A stretch of 64,000 bases of DNA from Kitasatospora sp. NBC_01266 (GTDB lineage Bacteria; Actinomycetota; Actinomycetes; Streptomycetales; Streptomycetaceae), in contig NZ_CP108458.1 in NCBI RefSeq assembly GCF_036242395.1, positions 2,542,001 to 2,606,000 of the forward strand, in the 5' to 3' direction. Positions 47,767 through 56,229 of the stretch are shown here, piece after piece (positions within the stretch are counted from its first letter, which is position 1; every line of letters begins with the position of its first letter). The position numbers and the translations under genes are program-made. The notes below the pieces were generated by a model that saw only the letters and a list, made by a program, of their open reading frames with translations, did not search any database and was not told where the DNA came from.

Positions 47767-49305
47767 TCATTCAGTCGCGTTCCGGTCACTCGGCCCGTCG
47801 GCCGGCAGCCGACGCAGGTCGGGCTTGCCGTTGCTCAGCCGGGGCAGCTCGGCTCGCAGCTCCAGGGTGTCCGGGTTCATGTATCCCGGTATCCGGCGCA
47901 GCAGTTCGGCCCGGAGCTCGCCGACGGTGAACGGCTCCGAGGTGACCGCGTAGGCGCGGATCACGGTCCGGCCGTTCGGGCGGTCGACGATGCTCGCGGC
48001 GTCCCATACCCCGGGGACGGTGAGCAGCGCTGCGGTGATCTCGGTCATCGAGATTCGGTTGCCGTTGCGCTTGACCACGTTGTCGGTCCGGTCGAGGTAG
48101 ACGTAGTAGCCGTCCTCGGTGCGCTCCACCAGGTCACCGGTGCGGTAGACGGTACGGCCCGGCACCAGGTCGTCGCGCAGCACCGCGGCCGTCACCTCGG
48201 GTGCGCCCCAGTAACCCGCCATCACCTGCACGCCGTCGATGCAGAGTTCTCCCGTGATGCCCGGCTCGGTGACCAGCTGCCCGTCGGCGTCCACCAGATG
48301 GAAGCCCACGCCGGGGTCGGGGGTGCCGAGCGGGATCTTCCGCCCGGAGGCGCACCACTGCGGCGTCACCAGGTGGCTGGAGACGACCACCGTGGTCTCG
48401 GTGGGGCCGTAGCGGTTGAACACCCGCAGCTGCGGCCGGTACTGAAAGAGCGCGGCGATCTGCTCGGGCGTGCAGTCCTCGCCGCCCAGCCCGATCGACC
48501 GCAGCCGCGAGTCGGCGAGCTTCGGCAGGTCGCGGCTGCTGACCAGCAGCCGCAGCATGCTCGGCGAGAACGAGGTGTGGGTGATCCGCTCGGCCAGCAG
48601 CAGCCTGAAGAACTCCCCCGGCATCAGCGGCCCGTGGTCCGCCACCAGCAGGCAGCCACCGGCCGCGAGGACCGAGAACAGGCTGCCGAACGCGCCGTCG
48701 AAGTGGAACGGCGAGACGCACAGTGCCCGGGTCGCGGGGTTGAGCTCGAAGGTCGCCACCGTGTTGCGGACCAGGTTGTGCAGGCTCTCCCGGCGGATCA
48801 GCACGCCCTTCGGACTGCCGGTGGAGCCCGAGGTGTAGACGCAGTAGACAAGGTCCTCGTCCCGCGCGGCCGGTGCCTGCGGCCCGCCTGCGCCTGGCGC
48901 GGTCAACTCCGCGAGCACCAGCGGGCGCAGCGCCTCCACCACCTCGCGGGGGAACTCCCGGCCGGTGGGCACCACGGTGAGCCGCACGGCGCAGTCATGG
49001 GCGATCCGGCAGATCCGGTCCGCCGGATCGGAGTAGGGGATCGGCACGAAGACGGCGCCCGCCGCCAGGCAGGCGAGGACGGTGGCCACATAGTCGGCCG
49101 AGTTCTCCAGGTGGATGCCGACCCGGTCACCGGGACGGACCCCGTGCCGGGCCAGCGCCCCGGCCGAGGCCGTGACCCGGTTCAGCAGCTCGGCGTAACT
49201 CAGCGACGTCCGAGAGTCCTTGACCGCCAGGTGGTCCGGGCGCACGGCAGCGTGCTCGCGGACCGCCCGCACCACGTCGGCCGTCAGCGCCTCAACGGGC
49301 AGCAT
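47767..49305 (-). CDS. Amino-acid adenylation enzyme (stand-alone A domain)
   Basis: AMP-forming enzyme of 512 aa that should activate an amino acid and load it on the adjacent carrier protein. Core motifs are present: A3 YTSGSTGSPKG (157-167), A4 FHFDGAF with the alpha-amino-binding Asp (203), A5 RYGPTE (298-303), A7 YRTGD, and A10 NGKPDLRRL. The A4 Asp argues for an alpha-amino acid over a fatty acid. Its ATG lies inside the last codons of the ACP gene (14-bp overlap), so the pair is coupled. Last gene of the operon before argK. The substrate is unassigned; ornithine or a related amino acid would suit the model. Confidence 0.92.
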   Translation of the reverse strand: MLPVEALTADVVRAVREHAAVRPDHLAVKDSRTSLSYAELLNRVTASAGALARHGVRPGDRVGIHLENSADYVATVLACLAAGAVFVPIPYSDPADRICRIAHDCAVRLTVVPTGREFPREVVEALRPLVLAELTAPGAGGPQAPAARDEDLVYCVYTSGSTGSPKGVLIRRESLHNLVRNTVATFELNPATRALCVSPFHFDGAFGSLFSVLAAGGCLLVADHGPLMPGEFFRLLLAERITHTSFSPSMLRLLVSSRDLPKLADSRLRSIGLGGEDCTPEQIAALFQYRPQLRVFNRYGPTETTVVVSSHLVTPQWCASGRKIPLGTPDPGVGFHLVDADGQLVTEPGITGELCIDGVQVMAGYWGAPEVTAAVLRDDLVPGRTVYRTGDLVERTEDGYYVYLDRTDNVVKRNGNRISMTEITAALLTVPGVWDAASIVDRPNGRTVIRAYAVTSEPFTVGELRAELLRRIPGYMNPDTLELRAELPRLSNGKPDLRRLPADGPSDRNATE

Positions 49306-49534
49306 GGATGCCTCCGATGGCGGCGGCCAGCTCGCGGACGGTGTCTGTGGGCGCGTAGCGCAGGTCCCCGCCGGTGAAGGAGATGTCCAACACCCGCTCC
49401 AACGACACATAGGCGCTCATCACATGGATCGAGCTGAGCCCCAGCGACTCCAGCGACGCGTCGGCCGGCAGCTCGGCCACCGGGAGGTCCGACGCCTCGG
49501 AGAGCGCCTTGACGACCTCGGCAAGAATATTCAT
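49292..49534 (-). CDS. Acyl/peptidyl carrier protein
   Basis: An 80-aa carrier protein. The phosphopantetheine site is LESLGLSSIHVMSAY near 28-42, where the usual D-S-L is replaced by S-S-I; the second serine should carry the arm. Helices before and after fit the four-helix fold. ATG 49534 has AAGGGA 9 bp upstream. An upstream in-frame ATG at 49567 overlaps the stop of the membrane protein gene. It most likely holds the amino acid loaded by the neighbouring A domain. Confidence 0.9.
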   Translation of the reverse strand: MNILAEVVKALSEASDLPVAELPADASLESLGLSSIHVMSAYVSLERVLDISFTGGDLRYAPTDTVRELAAAIGGIHAAR

Positions 49535-49563
49535 GGTGCTTGTCCCTTGGGTTGGTTGGTGGT

Positions 49564-50388
49564 TCATCCGGTGACGGGGGCGGTGCCCCGGCCTGGCCGC
49601 CTGGGCCGGGTGACCGTAAGCAGCACGGCAGCGACCAGCGCCGCCAGCAGCGGCAGGCGCCAGGCCTCGCCGAGCAGCGCCGTCAGGGCGGCGAAGGCGG
49701 CCACTGCGGGCCAGCTGGCAGCGGTGTCGCCGAGCAGGAAGCCGCGCAGCCCGCCCGCGGTGGCGGGTGGGACGGCCGACGCGGTCCGCAGCCGCAGCAC
49801 GGCCACCGTCACGACGGCCACCACGGCCACCGCCAGGCAGTGGCTGGGCCAGCCGGAGCCGGCCGCACCCGCGCCGGTCAGCGCAATCGCCAGTGCGGTC
49901 TTGGCGGCCCGCTCCGGCAGCACCGGCAGCATTCGGCGTCCCGTCAGGGCGACCGCCACCGAGGTGCCGACCAGCAGCACCGCGCCGAGCGCCCAGCCGG
50001 CGACGGGTGCCCGGGCCGCGGCGGCCAGAGCCGAGCAGACCACCAGGGCCTCCGCGCCGGCGCCCAGCAGCACCGCGAAGACGGTCCGCTCGGCCGGGGC
50101 TGCGGCCGGGAGCGCGCCGGCCCGCAGCAGCCGCAGCATCGCCCGGGCCAGCCACTGCAGGCCCGCGAGCAGTACGAGCAGAGCACCGGCCGTCGGCAGC
50201 CAGCTCGACGGCAGCATGGCGGTGACCGCCACCACTGCGGCCCAGCACCCGGCCAGCACGGCGCTCGCGGCCGCCGCCTGCTGCCAGCCGCCGGGCCGGC
50301 CGCCGGCCGGGGTACCCAGGGCAGATACCGCCGCCTCGCCGCCCTCGAGCAGGCAGAGCAGCAGGCCGATGCCCAGGGCTACGACCAC
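49564..50388 (-). CDS. Polytopic membrane protein, possible exporter
   Basis: A very hydrophobic 274-aa protein with about seven transmembrane segments. The first helix contains E-x-x-E (LLEGGEAAV, residues 14-17 region), reminiscent of ion-transport families such as FTR1 or UPF0016, though I cannot place it. GTG 50388 lies within the last codons of the sulfotransferase gene (10-bp overlap). In an antimetabolite operon with no other visible transporter, export of the product is the simplest guess. The longer upstream frame is a shadow of the sulfotransferase. Confidence 0.7.
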   Translation of the reverse strand: MVVALGIGLLLCLLEGGEAAVSALGTPAGGRPGGWQQAAAASAVLAGCWAAVVAVTAMLPSSWLPTAGALLVLLAGLQWLARAMLRLLRAGALPAAAPAERTVFAVLLGAGAEALVVCSALAAAARAPVAGWALGAVLLVGTSVAVALTGRRMLPVLPERAAKTALAIALTGAGAAGSGWPSHCLAVAVVAVVTVAVLRLRTASAVPPATAGGLRGFLLGDTAASWPAVAAFAALTALLGEAWRLPLLAALVAAVLLTVTRPRRPGRGTAPVTG

Positions 50389-51704
50389 TGGGCCCAGGCC
50401 CGAACGTCGTAGTCGAGCAGCTCGCAGACCTCGGCCACCTCCGGCAGGTCGAGCAGCGCGCGCAGCTGCGGCCGCTCCCGCTGCCAACGGGCCGGCGCGG
50501 GCGCACTGGTGGAGTTCACCAATCGGGGCCGTTCGACCGCTGACCGGGCGGCGTCGTCGAAGTCCAGGCCCGACGCCTGCGCCGCCCGGTCCATCAGTGC
50601 CTGCCTGGCCGCGCCACCCGTCTGGAAGTCCTCGAAGCGCAGCCGGACCGGGGACCGGGCGTGCCGCATGATCCGCCGGTGCGGGTCGGTCCACTGCCTG
50701 GCGGCCAGCTCGGGCAGCGGACCGGCGGCCAACTCCTGCCAACCCTCGCACAGATCGAAGTTCCAGTCGGTGCGCGGCCCGGCCGCCGAGCCGTGCACCG
50801 AGAGGTCGTGCTGCCAGAAGGAGCGGTGCTCCCAGCCGTCGATCAGGCCGTTGACGGCGGCCAGCGGGTTGCGGGTGAGGTGCAGCTCCCGGACGTCCCA
50901 ACCGGTGAACAGCTCGTGCAGCAGCGGGATCCGGTAGGCGTCGCTGGAGGCTTTCAGCACCAGGACGTTGCGCGGCTGGGCCGGCGCGGGACGGCGGCAC
51001 GGACGCAGCGCGAGGAACGGCGAGATCTCCACGATGGTCCGGCCGGGCGGACCGGTGGGAACCGGGAGCTCCGGGAAGTACTCACGGATCAGCCGCTCGT
51101 CCAGGTCGTACCGGTAGGGATCGACTGGGAGGCCGTACCCGCGCAGCGCCCGCAGCACGTCCAGGGCCGGCTCCGGGCCGGTGCGGTCGGCGAGTACCGA
51201 ATCCCGTACCACGCCCACGAGTTCGTCGAGCGGCGCGTCGACCGTGTCGGGCCACTGGAGGCGCAGCCGCAGCGCCCAGTCCCAGGCGTACCGCTCCCAC
51301 TCCTCGTGGGTCGGCTCGGTGATCTCCTCACCCCGGCACTCGAAGAGCAGGTTCCGCAGCAGGAAGTCCCGCCGGCCGTCGTCGAGCCGGCCCGATTCCA
51401 CGCCCTCGTCCGGTCCGTCGTGGTCGGGGTGGTTCAGGCCCAACAGGGTGAAGAGCAGCCGGTGTTCGCCCGGCAGCGCGAGCGCGCCACGGGCCGAGCC
51501 GAGCACCTGTTTGAAGACGCTGGTGCCGCCGCGCGGGCTGCCCAGCACCACCGTCACTTCGCGCACCTCGGCGGCCGCCCAGTCCAGATAGCCGCGCTCG
51601 TCCGGGAACCGCTCGCGCAGGTAGTCCATCGCCTCGTCGCGCTCGGCGCGGATCCGGGCGAACAGCTCGCGGCGCCGCACGAGCTCGAGTGACAGGTCGC
51701 TCAT
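50379..51704 (-). CDS. PAPS-dependent sulfotransferase
   Basis: Predicted to move sulfate from PAPS to a small molecule. The 441-aa protein has the 5'-phosphosulfate loop VVLGSPRGGTSVFKQVL (52-68) and the 3'-phosphate segment LHLTRNPLAAVNGLIDGW near 290. Between them lies a long acceptor-binding region. ATG 51704 has AAGGAAG upstream. If the product is phaseolotoxin-like, this enzyme could add the sulfo group to nitrogen; that is inference, since O- and N-sulfotransferases share these motifs. Confidence 0.88.
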   Translation of the reverse strand: MSDLSLELVRRRELFARIRAERDEAMDYLRERFPDERGYLDWAAAEVREVTVVLGSPRGGTSVFKQVLGSARGALALPGEHRLLFTLLGLNHPDHDGPDEGVESGRLDDGRRDFLLRNLLFECRGEEITEPTHEEWERYAWDWALRLRLQWPDTVDAPLDELVGVVRDSVLADRTGPEPALDVLRALRGYGLPVDPYRYDLDERLIREYFPELPVPTGPPGRTIVEISPFLALRPCRRPAPAQPRNVLVLKASSDAYRIPLLHELFTGWDVRELHLTRNPLAAVNGLIDGWEHRSFWQHDLSVHGSAAGPRTDWNFDLCEGWQELAAGPLPELAARQWTDPHRRIMRHARSPVRLRFEDFQTGGAARQALMDRAAQASGLDFDDAARSAVERPRLVNSTSAPAPARWQRERPQLRALLDLPEVAEVCELLDYDVRAWAQWS

Positions 51705-51741
51705 CTCTTCCTTCGTTCTTCCTAGTCGAGGGCCGCCGGGA

Positions 51742-52818
51742 CTACGAGGCGGCCCGGGCGGGCCGCCTCGGGTGCTCGGCCAGCCAGCGGTCGACCACCA
51801 CGTCGACGTACTCCCCCCAGGGCGGGGCCGGTTCGGTCACGCCCTGGGGCGGACGGACCCTGGCGTTCTCGAAGTACGGTCGGTAGACGCCGATCAGCCG
51901 CTGCAGGAACTGCTGGTTGGGCATCGGGATCTCGGTGACGTTCCAGGCGTCGACCGAGCGGCGCAGGAAGTCCCAGCGGCGGAACGGCACCAGCGGCACC
52001 TCGGCCAGCTCCGGGCGGTCCTGCTCGCGCCGGTGCCGGTTGAGCGCCGCCACCACCGCGGCGACCAGTTCGCGCAGCAGCGGAGCGGCGGACCCAGCGG
52101 CCGCCACGACGTCCTGCACCGGTCGGCCTTCGAGCATCCGGGCAGCCATCCCGGACAGTTCCGCGGCCACCCAGTCCACCGGCACGATGTCGATCCGCCC
52201 GTCCCGGTCGCCGGGCAGGAACGGAGGCTGGTGCCGCTCGAGCAGGCCGAGCAGCGGGTAGATGCCGTGGAACCGGGAGATCGCGCCGGTCCGACTGTGC
52301 CCGACCACCAGGCTGCAGGAGAACACCGCCGGGTCCAGGTCGGGGTACTCGGCCCGGAGCATTCGCTCGGCCTGCGCCTTGGTCTCCTCGTAGGTGTTGC
52401 GGTACTCCCAGCCGCTGGTCGCGGTGTACGCCGAGGAGACCAGCAGGAAGCGCGAGTCGCCCAGCCGGCGGGCCAGTTCGGCGGTGTTCCTGGTGACCTC
52501 CACGTTGCCCAGCCGGGCCGCCTCCGGGGAGGCCGTCCAGCTGACGTTGGCCGCCGCGTGCACCACCAGGGTTGACCCCGCGGGTCCGAGCTCGGCCGTC
52601 AGCGCGGCGACCGCGGCCGGGTCCGCGAGGTCGCAGACCACCGGTTGCAGCGCGGCGGCCACCGGACGCGGGGCCCGGGCCAGGAAGTCGGCCCGGCTGC
52701 GCGGGCTGCTGAACACTGCGACCAGCCGGGCCCGCGGCGCCCGCTCGGCCAGCGCCGCGGCCAGCTCGCCACCGACCGCGCCGCCGACGCCGGTGACCAG
52801 GATCCGGGCGGCGGTCAC
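51742..52818 (-). CDS. NAD(P)-dependent thioester reductase-like (extended SDR)
   Basis: A 358-aa extended SDR of the type that reductively releases carrier-bound acyl groups. It shows the Rossmann motif LVTGVGGAVGGELA near 8, VVHAAANVSW near 88, SSAYTATS and the catalytic YEETK near 151, and IDIVPVDWVA near 228. Such domains turn an aminoacyl thioester into an aldehyde. Its GTG overlaps the SRPBCC gene stop by GTGA. With the A domain, ACP and aminotransferase it suggests amino acid to aldehyde to amine. A plain NAD epimerase is the alternative. Confidence 0.83.
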   Translation of the reverse strand: MTAARILVTGVGGAVGGELAAALAERAPRARLVAVFSSPRSRADFLARAPRPVAAALQPVVCDLADPAAVAALTAELGPAGSTLVVHAAANVSWTASPEAARLGNVEVTRNTAELARRLGDSRFLLVSSAYTATSGWEYRNTYEETKAQAERMLRAEYPDLDPAVFSCSLVVGHSRTGAISRFHGIYPLLGLLERHQPPFLPGDRDGRIDIVPVDWVAAELSGMAARMLEGRPVQDVVAAAGSAAPLLRELVAAVVAALNRHRREQDRPELAEVPLVPFRRWDFLRRSVDAWNVTEIPMPNQQFLQRLIGVYRPYFENARVRPPQGVTEPAPPWGEYVDVVVDRWLAEHPRRPARAAS

Positions 52819-53261
52819 AGCGTCGCCGGAAGCGGGCGCCGCTCGCTGATCGCGGTGAGCATGCTGCTCGAGTTGGAGCGGATCGCCTGGACGCCGACCG
52901 GGTCCAGCACCGCTGCCAGCGAGGGAATCCCCAGGTCGAACTCGATCTCCAGGGTCACCTTGATCCCGGTCCCGCACTGCTCGAGCTCCCAGGAGCCGCG
53001 GAAGACCTCCAGATCGCCCTCGGTCTGGTCGAAGTCGATCCGGTTCGGCGGGCTGAAGAAGTCCCGCTCGGTCCAGGTCAGTTCACTGCCGTTGAGGAGC
53101 ACCCGCCAGGAGCTCAGCGCCTGCTCGGCGGTGCGCTCCAGGTAGCGGATCTCCAGCACGTCGACCATGTGCAGCGGGTGCTTCTCGAAGTCGCACACGG
53201 TGTCCCAGACATGGTGGATGTCCACGTCGGGGATGACGACAGAGGTGCGTACGGTGGGCAT
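52815..53261 (-). CDS. SRPBCC/START-like protein
   Basis: A 148-aa protein with the polyketide cyclase/SRPBCC pattern: VRTSVVIPDVDIHHVWDTVCDFEKHPLHM at the start, then alternating strands (SSWRVLLNGSELTWTERDFF) and a long C-terminal helix. These proteins form a hydrophobic pocket for small ligands and can be cyclases or lyases. No catalytic residues can be singled out. It is coupled by GTGA to the reductase downstream. Role in the cluster unknown. Confidence 0.8.
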   Translation of the reverse strand: MPTVRTSVVIPDVDIHHVWDTVCDFEKHPLHMVDVLEIRYLERTAEQALSSWRVLLNGSELTWTERDFFSPPNRIDFDQTEGDLEVFRGSWELEQCGTGIKVTLEIEFDLGIPSLAAVLDPVGVQAIRSNSSSMLTAISERRPLPATL

Positions 53262-53321
53262 TGGGGGCCTTTCTCGATTTGTCGGTCAAACGCCGCGCGG
53301 CGCGAGGAGGGTCCGGCGGGC

Positions 53322-54542
53322 TCAGCTGCCCGGCGGGGTGGCGGCCACCGCCTCGGCGATCCGGTCCAGTCCGTCCGCCAGGTCCTGGTCCCCGATCACC
53401 GCGGGCGGGTAGACCCGCAGCACCGAGGGGCGGCTGAGGCAGAAGCTGAGCAGCACGCCGCGCTTGGCCGCCTCCAGCACGACATGGCCGGCGATCGCGG
53501 GGCTGGCGGCCTGCAGGCCGATCATCAGGCCCTCCCCGCGGATCTCGGCCACCCGCGGATCACCGTCGAAGAGTTCGGCCAGCCGTCGGCGGGTCGACTC
53601 CCCGGTCCGGCGCACCCTGGTGAGGAACTGCTCGCTGCTGACCAGCTCCAGCACGGACCGGCCGACCACGCCGGCCAGCGCGCCGCCGGCGAAGGAGGAG
53701 GCGAGCACCACCGGGTCGGCGCTGCTGTCGCCGATCAGGGACGAGGCGTACAGCACGGCCGCCAGCGGCACCAGGCCGCCGCCGAGCACCTTGCCGGCGA
53801 GCAGCAGATCGGGACCCACCTCGGCCGCCGAGCGCCACAACCGCCCGCACCGGCCGACGCCGGTCTGGATCTCGTCCAGCGCCAGCAGCGTGCCGGTCCG
53901 CGCGGTCTCCTCGCGCAGGAAGGCCAGGAACTCCGCTGCCACCGGCCGGATTCCGCCCTCGCCCTGGATCGGTTCCGCGAACACCGCGGCGATCCGCCCG
54001 GTGGCGAGCAGGGCACGCGCCGCGGCCTCGTCGCCGGGCGTCACGAAATGGACCGGGGCGGCAAGCGGTACCGGCGAGCGCCCGGCCATGCTGTCGGACA
54101 GGTGCAGCGCCCCGGCCGTCTTGCCGTGGTAGGAGCCGCGCAACGCGATGAACTCGGCTCGCCCGGTGGCGAGTACGGCCATCTTCATGGCCATCTCCGT
54201 CGCCTCCGAGCCGGTGTTGGCGAACGCCACCCGGTCCAGGGCCGGGGGCGTGGCCGCCACCAGCGCCTCGGCGCAGGCGGTGGCCGCGGAGTTGCCGAGG
54301 ATCTTCCCGGACAAGCCCATCAGGCCCAGCTGTTCGACCGCGGCGTCGACCAGGACGGGATGCCGATGGCCGAGCAGGTGGACGCCGAAGGAGCCGAAGT
54401 CGAGCCAACGGCGCCCGGTGTCGTCGGTGATCCAGGCACCGTCCGCCCGCTGCTCGCCGCCGAGCAGGCCGGACATCCTCAGCAGCAGTGCCTTGGAACC
54501 GCCGAAGGCCGCGCCGTAGCGGTCGATGAATCCCGAAGCCAT
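53322..54542 (-). CDS. Class III PLP aminotransferase
   Basis: A 406-aa omega-type aminotransferase. PLP contacts include NTGSEATEMAMK (109-120), GSYHGKTAGALH (136-147), the aspartate in LALDEIQTGVGR (220-231), and the Schiff-base Lys251 in LAGKVLGGG. This class uses ornithine, acetylornithine or terminal aldehydes. The ArgK-type phaseolotoxin cluster also encodes such enzymes. I list ATG 54542; a GTG at 54554 overlapping the upstream stop is possible and would add four residues. Confidence 0.92.
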   Translation of the reverse strand: MASGFIDRYGAAFGGSKALLLRMSGLLGGEQRADGAWITDDTGRRWLDFGSFGVHLLGHRHPVLVDAAVEQLGLMGLSGKILGNSAATACAEALVAATPPALDRVAFANTGSEATEMAMKMAVLATGRAEFIALRGSYHGKTAGALHLSDSMAGRSPVPLAAPVHFVTPGDEAAARALLATGRIAAVFAEPIQGEGGIRPVAAEFLAFLREETARTGTLLALDEIQTGVGRCGRLWRSAAEVGPDLLLAGKVLGGGLVPLAAVLYASSLIGDSSADPVVLASSFAGGALAGVVGRSVLELVSSEQFLTRVRRTGESTRRRLAELFDGDPRVAEIRGEGLMIGLQAASPAIAGHVVLEAAKRGVLLSFCLSRPSVLRVYPPAVIGDQDLADGLDRIAEAVAATPPGS

Positions 54543-54550
54543 CGTGCCGC

Positions 54551-55099
54551 TCACGCGTCCTTGAGAAAGGGCTCGAGGAAGCCGGCGTCGGTGCCGACCG
54601 CCGTGCAGAGCCTGGACCAGTCCCGCAGCGCCTGAAGGATCTCGCGCTGGCCCGAGGCCAGCAGCGGGTTCGGCAGTTCGCCGGGGAACGCGGCGCAGAG
54701 CAGCTCCCAGAACTCGGCCACCGCGCCGCCGCCGTCCGCGCCGAACTCCTCGTCGAGTGCGAAGAGTCGGAGCAGTCGGTCGCCGTCCAGCTCGGCGACC
54801 TCGTGCAGGCCGTACTCGAGTGCCATCGCCAGCTGGTGGCCGTCGGCCATCGCGGTGTGCCCGCCCAGCAGCAGGTCGACGTCCAGCAGCAGTTCCAGCA
54901 GGCGCAGTCCGACCACCTGTCGCAACTCTGGCTGTTCGCTGCCGCCGGCCAGATCCTCCAGGTAGGCGCGGCCCTCGACGGCGAGCAGCCAAGCGGCTGT
55001 CGTCCAGGCTCGCACCGCCTGTTCGGCGGGCAGCCCGCGGCCGCTCCGAGCAGCGCCGAACAGCCGTACCCCGCCGATTATTTGGGGGGAAAGCTCCAT
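54551..55099 (-). CDS. Hypothetical helical protein in the cluster
   Basis: A 182-aa protein I cannot assign. It looks all-helical and acidic, with segments AWTTAAWLLAVEGRAYL, LRLLELLLDVDLLL and LLCAAFPGELPNPL, and has no cysteines that suggest metal binding. ATG 55099 has GGAG directly upstream. It lies 28 bp after the nucleotidyltransferase-like gene and 8 bp before the aminotransferase, so co-expression is clear. It may be a partner protein of one of them. Confidence 0.7.
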   Translation of the reverse strand: MELSPQIIGGVRLFGAARSGRGLPAEQAVRAWTTAAWLLAVEGRAYLEDLAGGSEQPELRQVVGLRLLELLLDVDLLLGGHTAMADGHQLAMALEYGLHEVAELDGDRLLRLFALDEEFGADGGGAVAEFWELLCAAFPGELPNPLLASGQREILQALRDWSRLCTAVGTDAGFLEPFLKDA

Positions 55100-55127
55100 G
55101 GTTCTCCAGTTCACAGGGGTGGTCTGG

Positions 55128-56207
55128 TCAGGCTGGCAGCAGCCGCAGCGCGCCACCGCGCGCGGCCCGCAGGACATCGCCCGGATCCCCGGGGAGCCCG
55201 TCGTCGGCGGCCACGTCGATCCGGCCCTCGGGCAGCGATCCGGCGCCGAGGAAGACGGCCGCGTCCCCGAGCAGCAGTTCGGCGCCGGGCAGGAAACGGG
55301 ACCGGACGGGCCGGCCGACCGGCTCCACCAGCAACGCGGGGCGGTGCCCCTCGCCCGCGGTGGTGAACACGCACTCCAGCAGCTCGGTGAAGGCCGGCGC
55401 CAGCGGTGCGCCGGCCTGGCCCGTGAGTGCCGCCGAGAGCCGACTGCGCAGCGCCTCGATCAGGTCGGCGGCCTCGGCCGAACTGGTGCCCCGCAGCGCC
55501 CCAGAGTCGGTCAGCCGTCGCCAACGCAGCAGATACCACTTGCGGTTGGAGAACACGTCGCCGTGGTGCGAGAGCAGCGCGTCCATCAAGTGCAGCAACG
55601 CGCCCAGCGCATAGCCCGCCCGGCCCCGCGACTCGCCCGCCTGCTCGGCCAGCCGCAGGAAGAACACCTGCTCCACCGCGGTGTGCAGGGAGGCCCACTT
55701 CCACACCCGGGCGAGCGGCGGCAGGTGCTCCAGGTAGGGCGAACCGCCTTCCAGGTCAACGCCGTTCACCAGCCGCTCCAGGTACTTGCGGCGAAGTTCA
55801 CGGGACTTGTCCCAGCCGCGGTGGCCGGCCACCACCGCGGCCGGCGGCTCGGCCGCCAGGGTCGCCAGGTCGGCGAGCGCGGCCGCGGTCTCCCGTACCC
55901 CGAAGGAGATCGCCTCCAGGTGATGCCCGCCCTCGAAGAACTGGGTCGCCATCCGGGCGCCGGCCGGCTCCTCCTGCTGGACCCGGATGAAGTCCAGGTC
56001 GCTGGTGGCGTTGGCCAGGCCGTGCACCGGAGAACTGGTCAGCAGCAGGTGCCGGGCCTCGCCGGTCCTCAGGCGCAGCAGACGGTCCAGCTCGGCCCGG
56101 TTCAGGCCGCGGCCGGCCAGGAAGGTGTCGCTGTGCCGCAGCCGGGCGGCGGCGAGTCCGCCGGGGACGCCCGCCAACTGGTTCAGGTTCGGGTTCGGGT
56201 TCGGCAT
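55128..56207 (-). CDS. Nucleotidyltransferase-fold protein (polymerase-beta type)
   Basis: A 359-aa protein whose N-terminal part carries the pol-beta superfamily signature: SSPVHGLANATSDLDF (58-73) with D70 and D72, and a third acidic residue E98 in HHLEAISF. The usual Gly-Ser is Ser-Ser. The remaining 250 residues are helical, followed by a C-terminal segment with strand-like repeats. It would transfer a nucleotide to a small molecule or protein. In this operon it could attach a nucleotide to a phosphoramidate, but that is inference. Confidence 0.7.
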   Translation of the reverse strand: MPNPNPNLNQLAGVPGGLAAARLRHSDTFLAGRGLNRAELDRLLRLRTGEARHLLLTSSPVHGLANATSDLDFIRVQQEEPAGARMATQFFEGGHHLEAISFGVRETAAALADLATLAAEPPAAVVAGHRGWDKSRELRRKYLERLVNGVDLEGGSPYLEHLPPLARVWKWASLHTAVEQVFFLRLAEQAGESRGRAGYALGALLHLMDALLSHHGDVFSNRKWYLLRWRRLTDSGALRGTSSAEAADLIEALRSRLSAALTGQAGAPLAPAFTELLECVFTTAGEGHRPALLVEPVGRPVRSRFLPGAELLLGDAAVFLGAGSLPEGRIDVAADDGLPGDPGDVLRAARGGALRLLPA

Positions 56208-56229
56208 GGGTTCCTCGGGGTCGGGCCGG

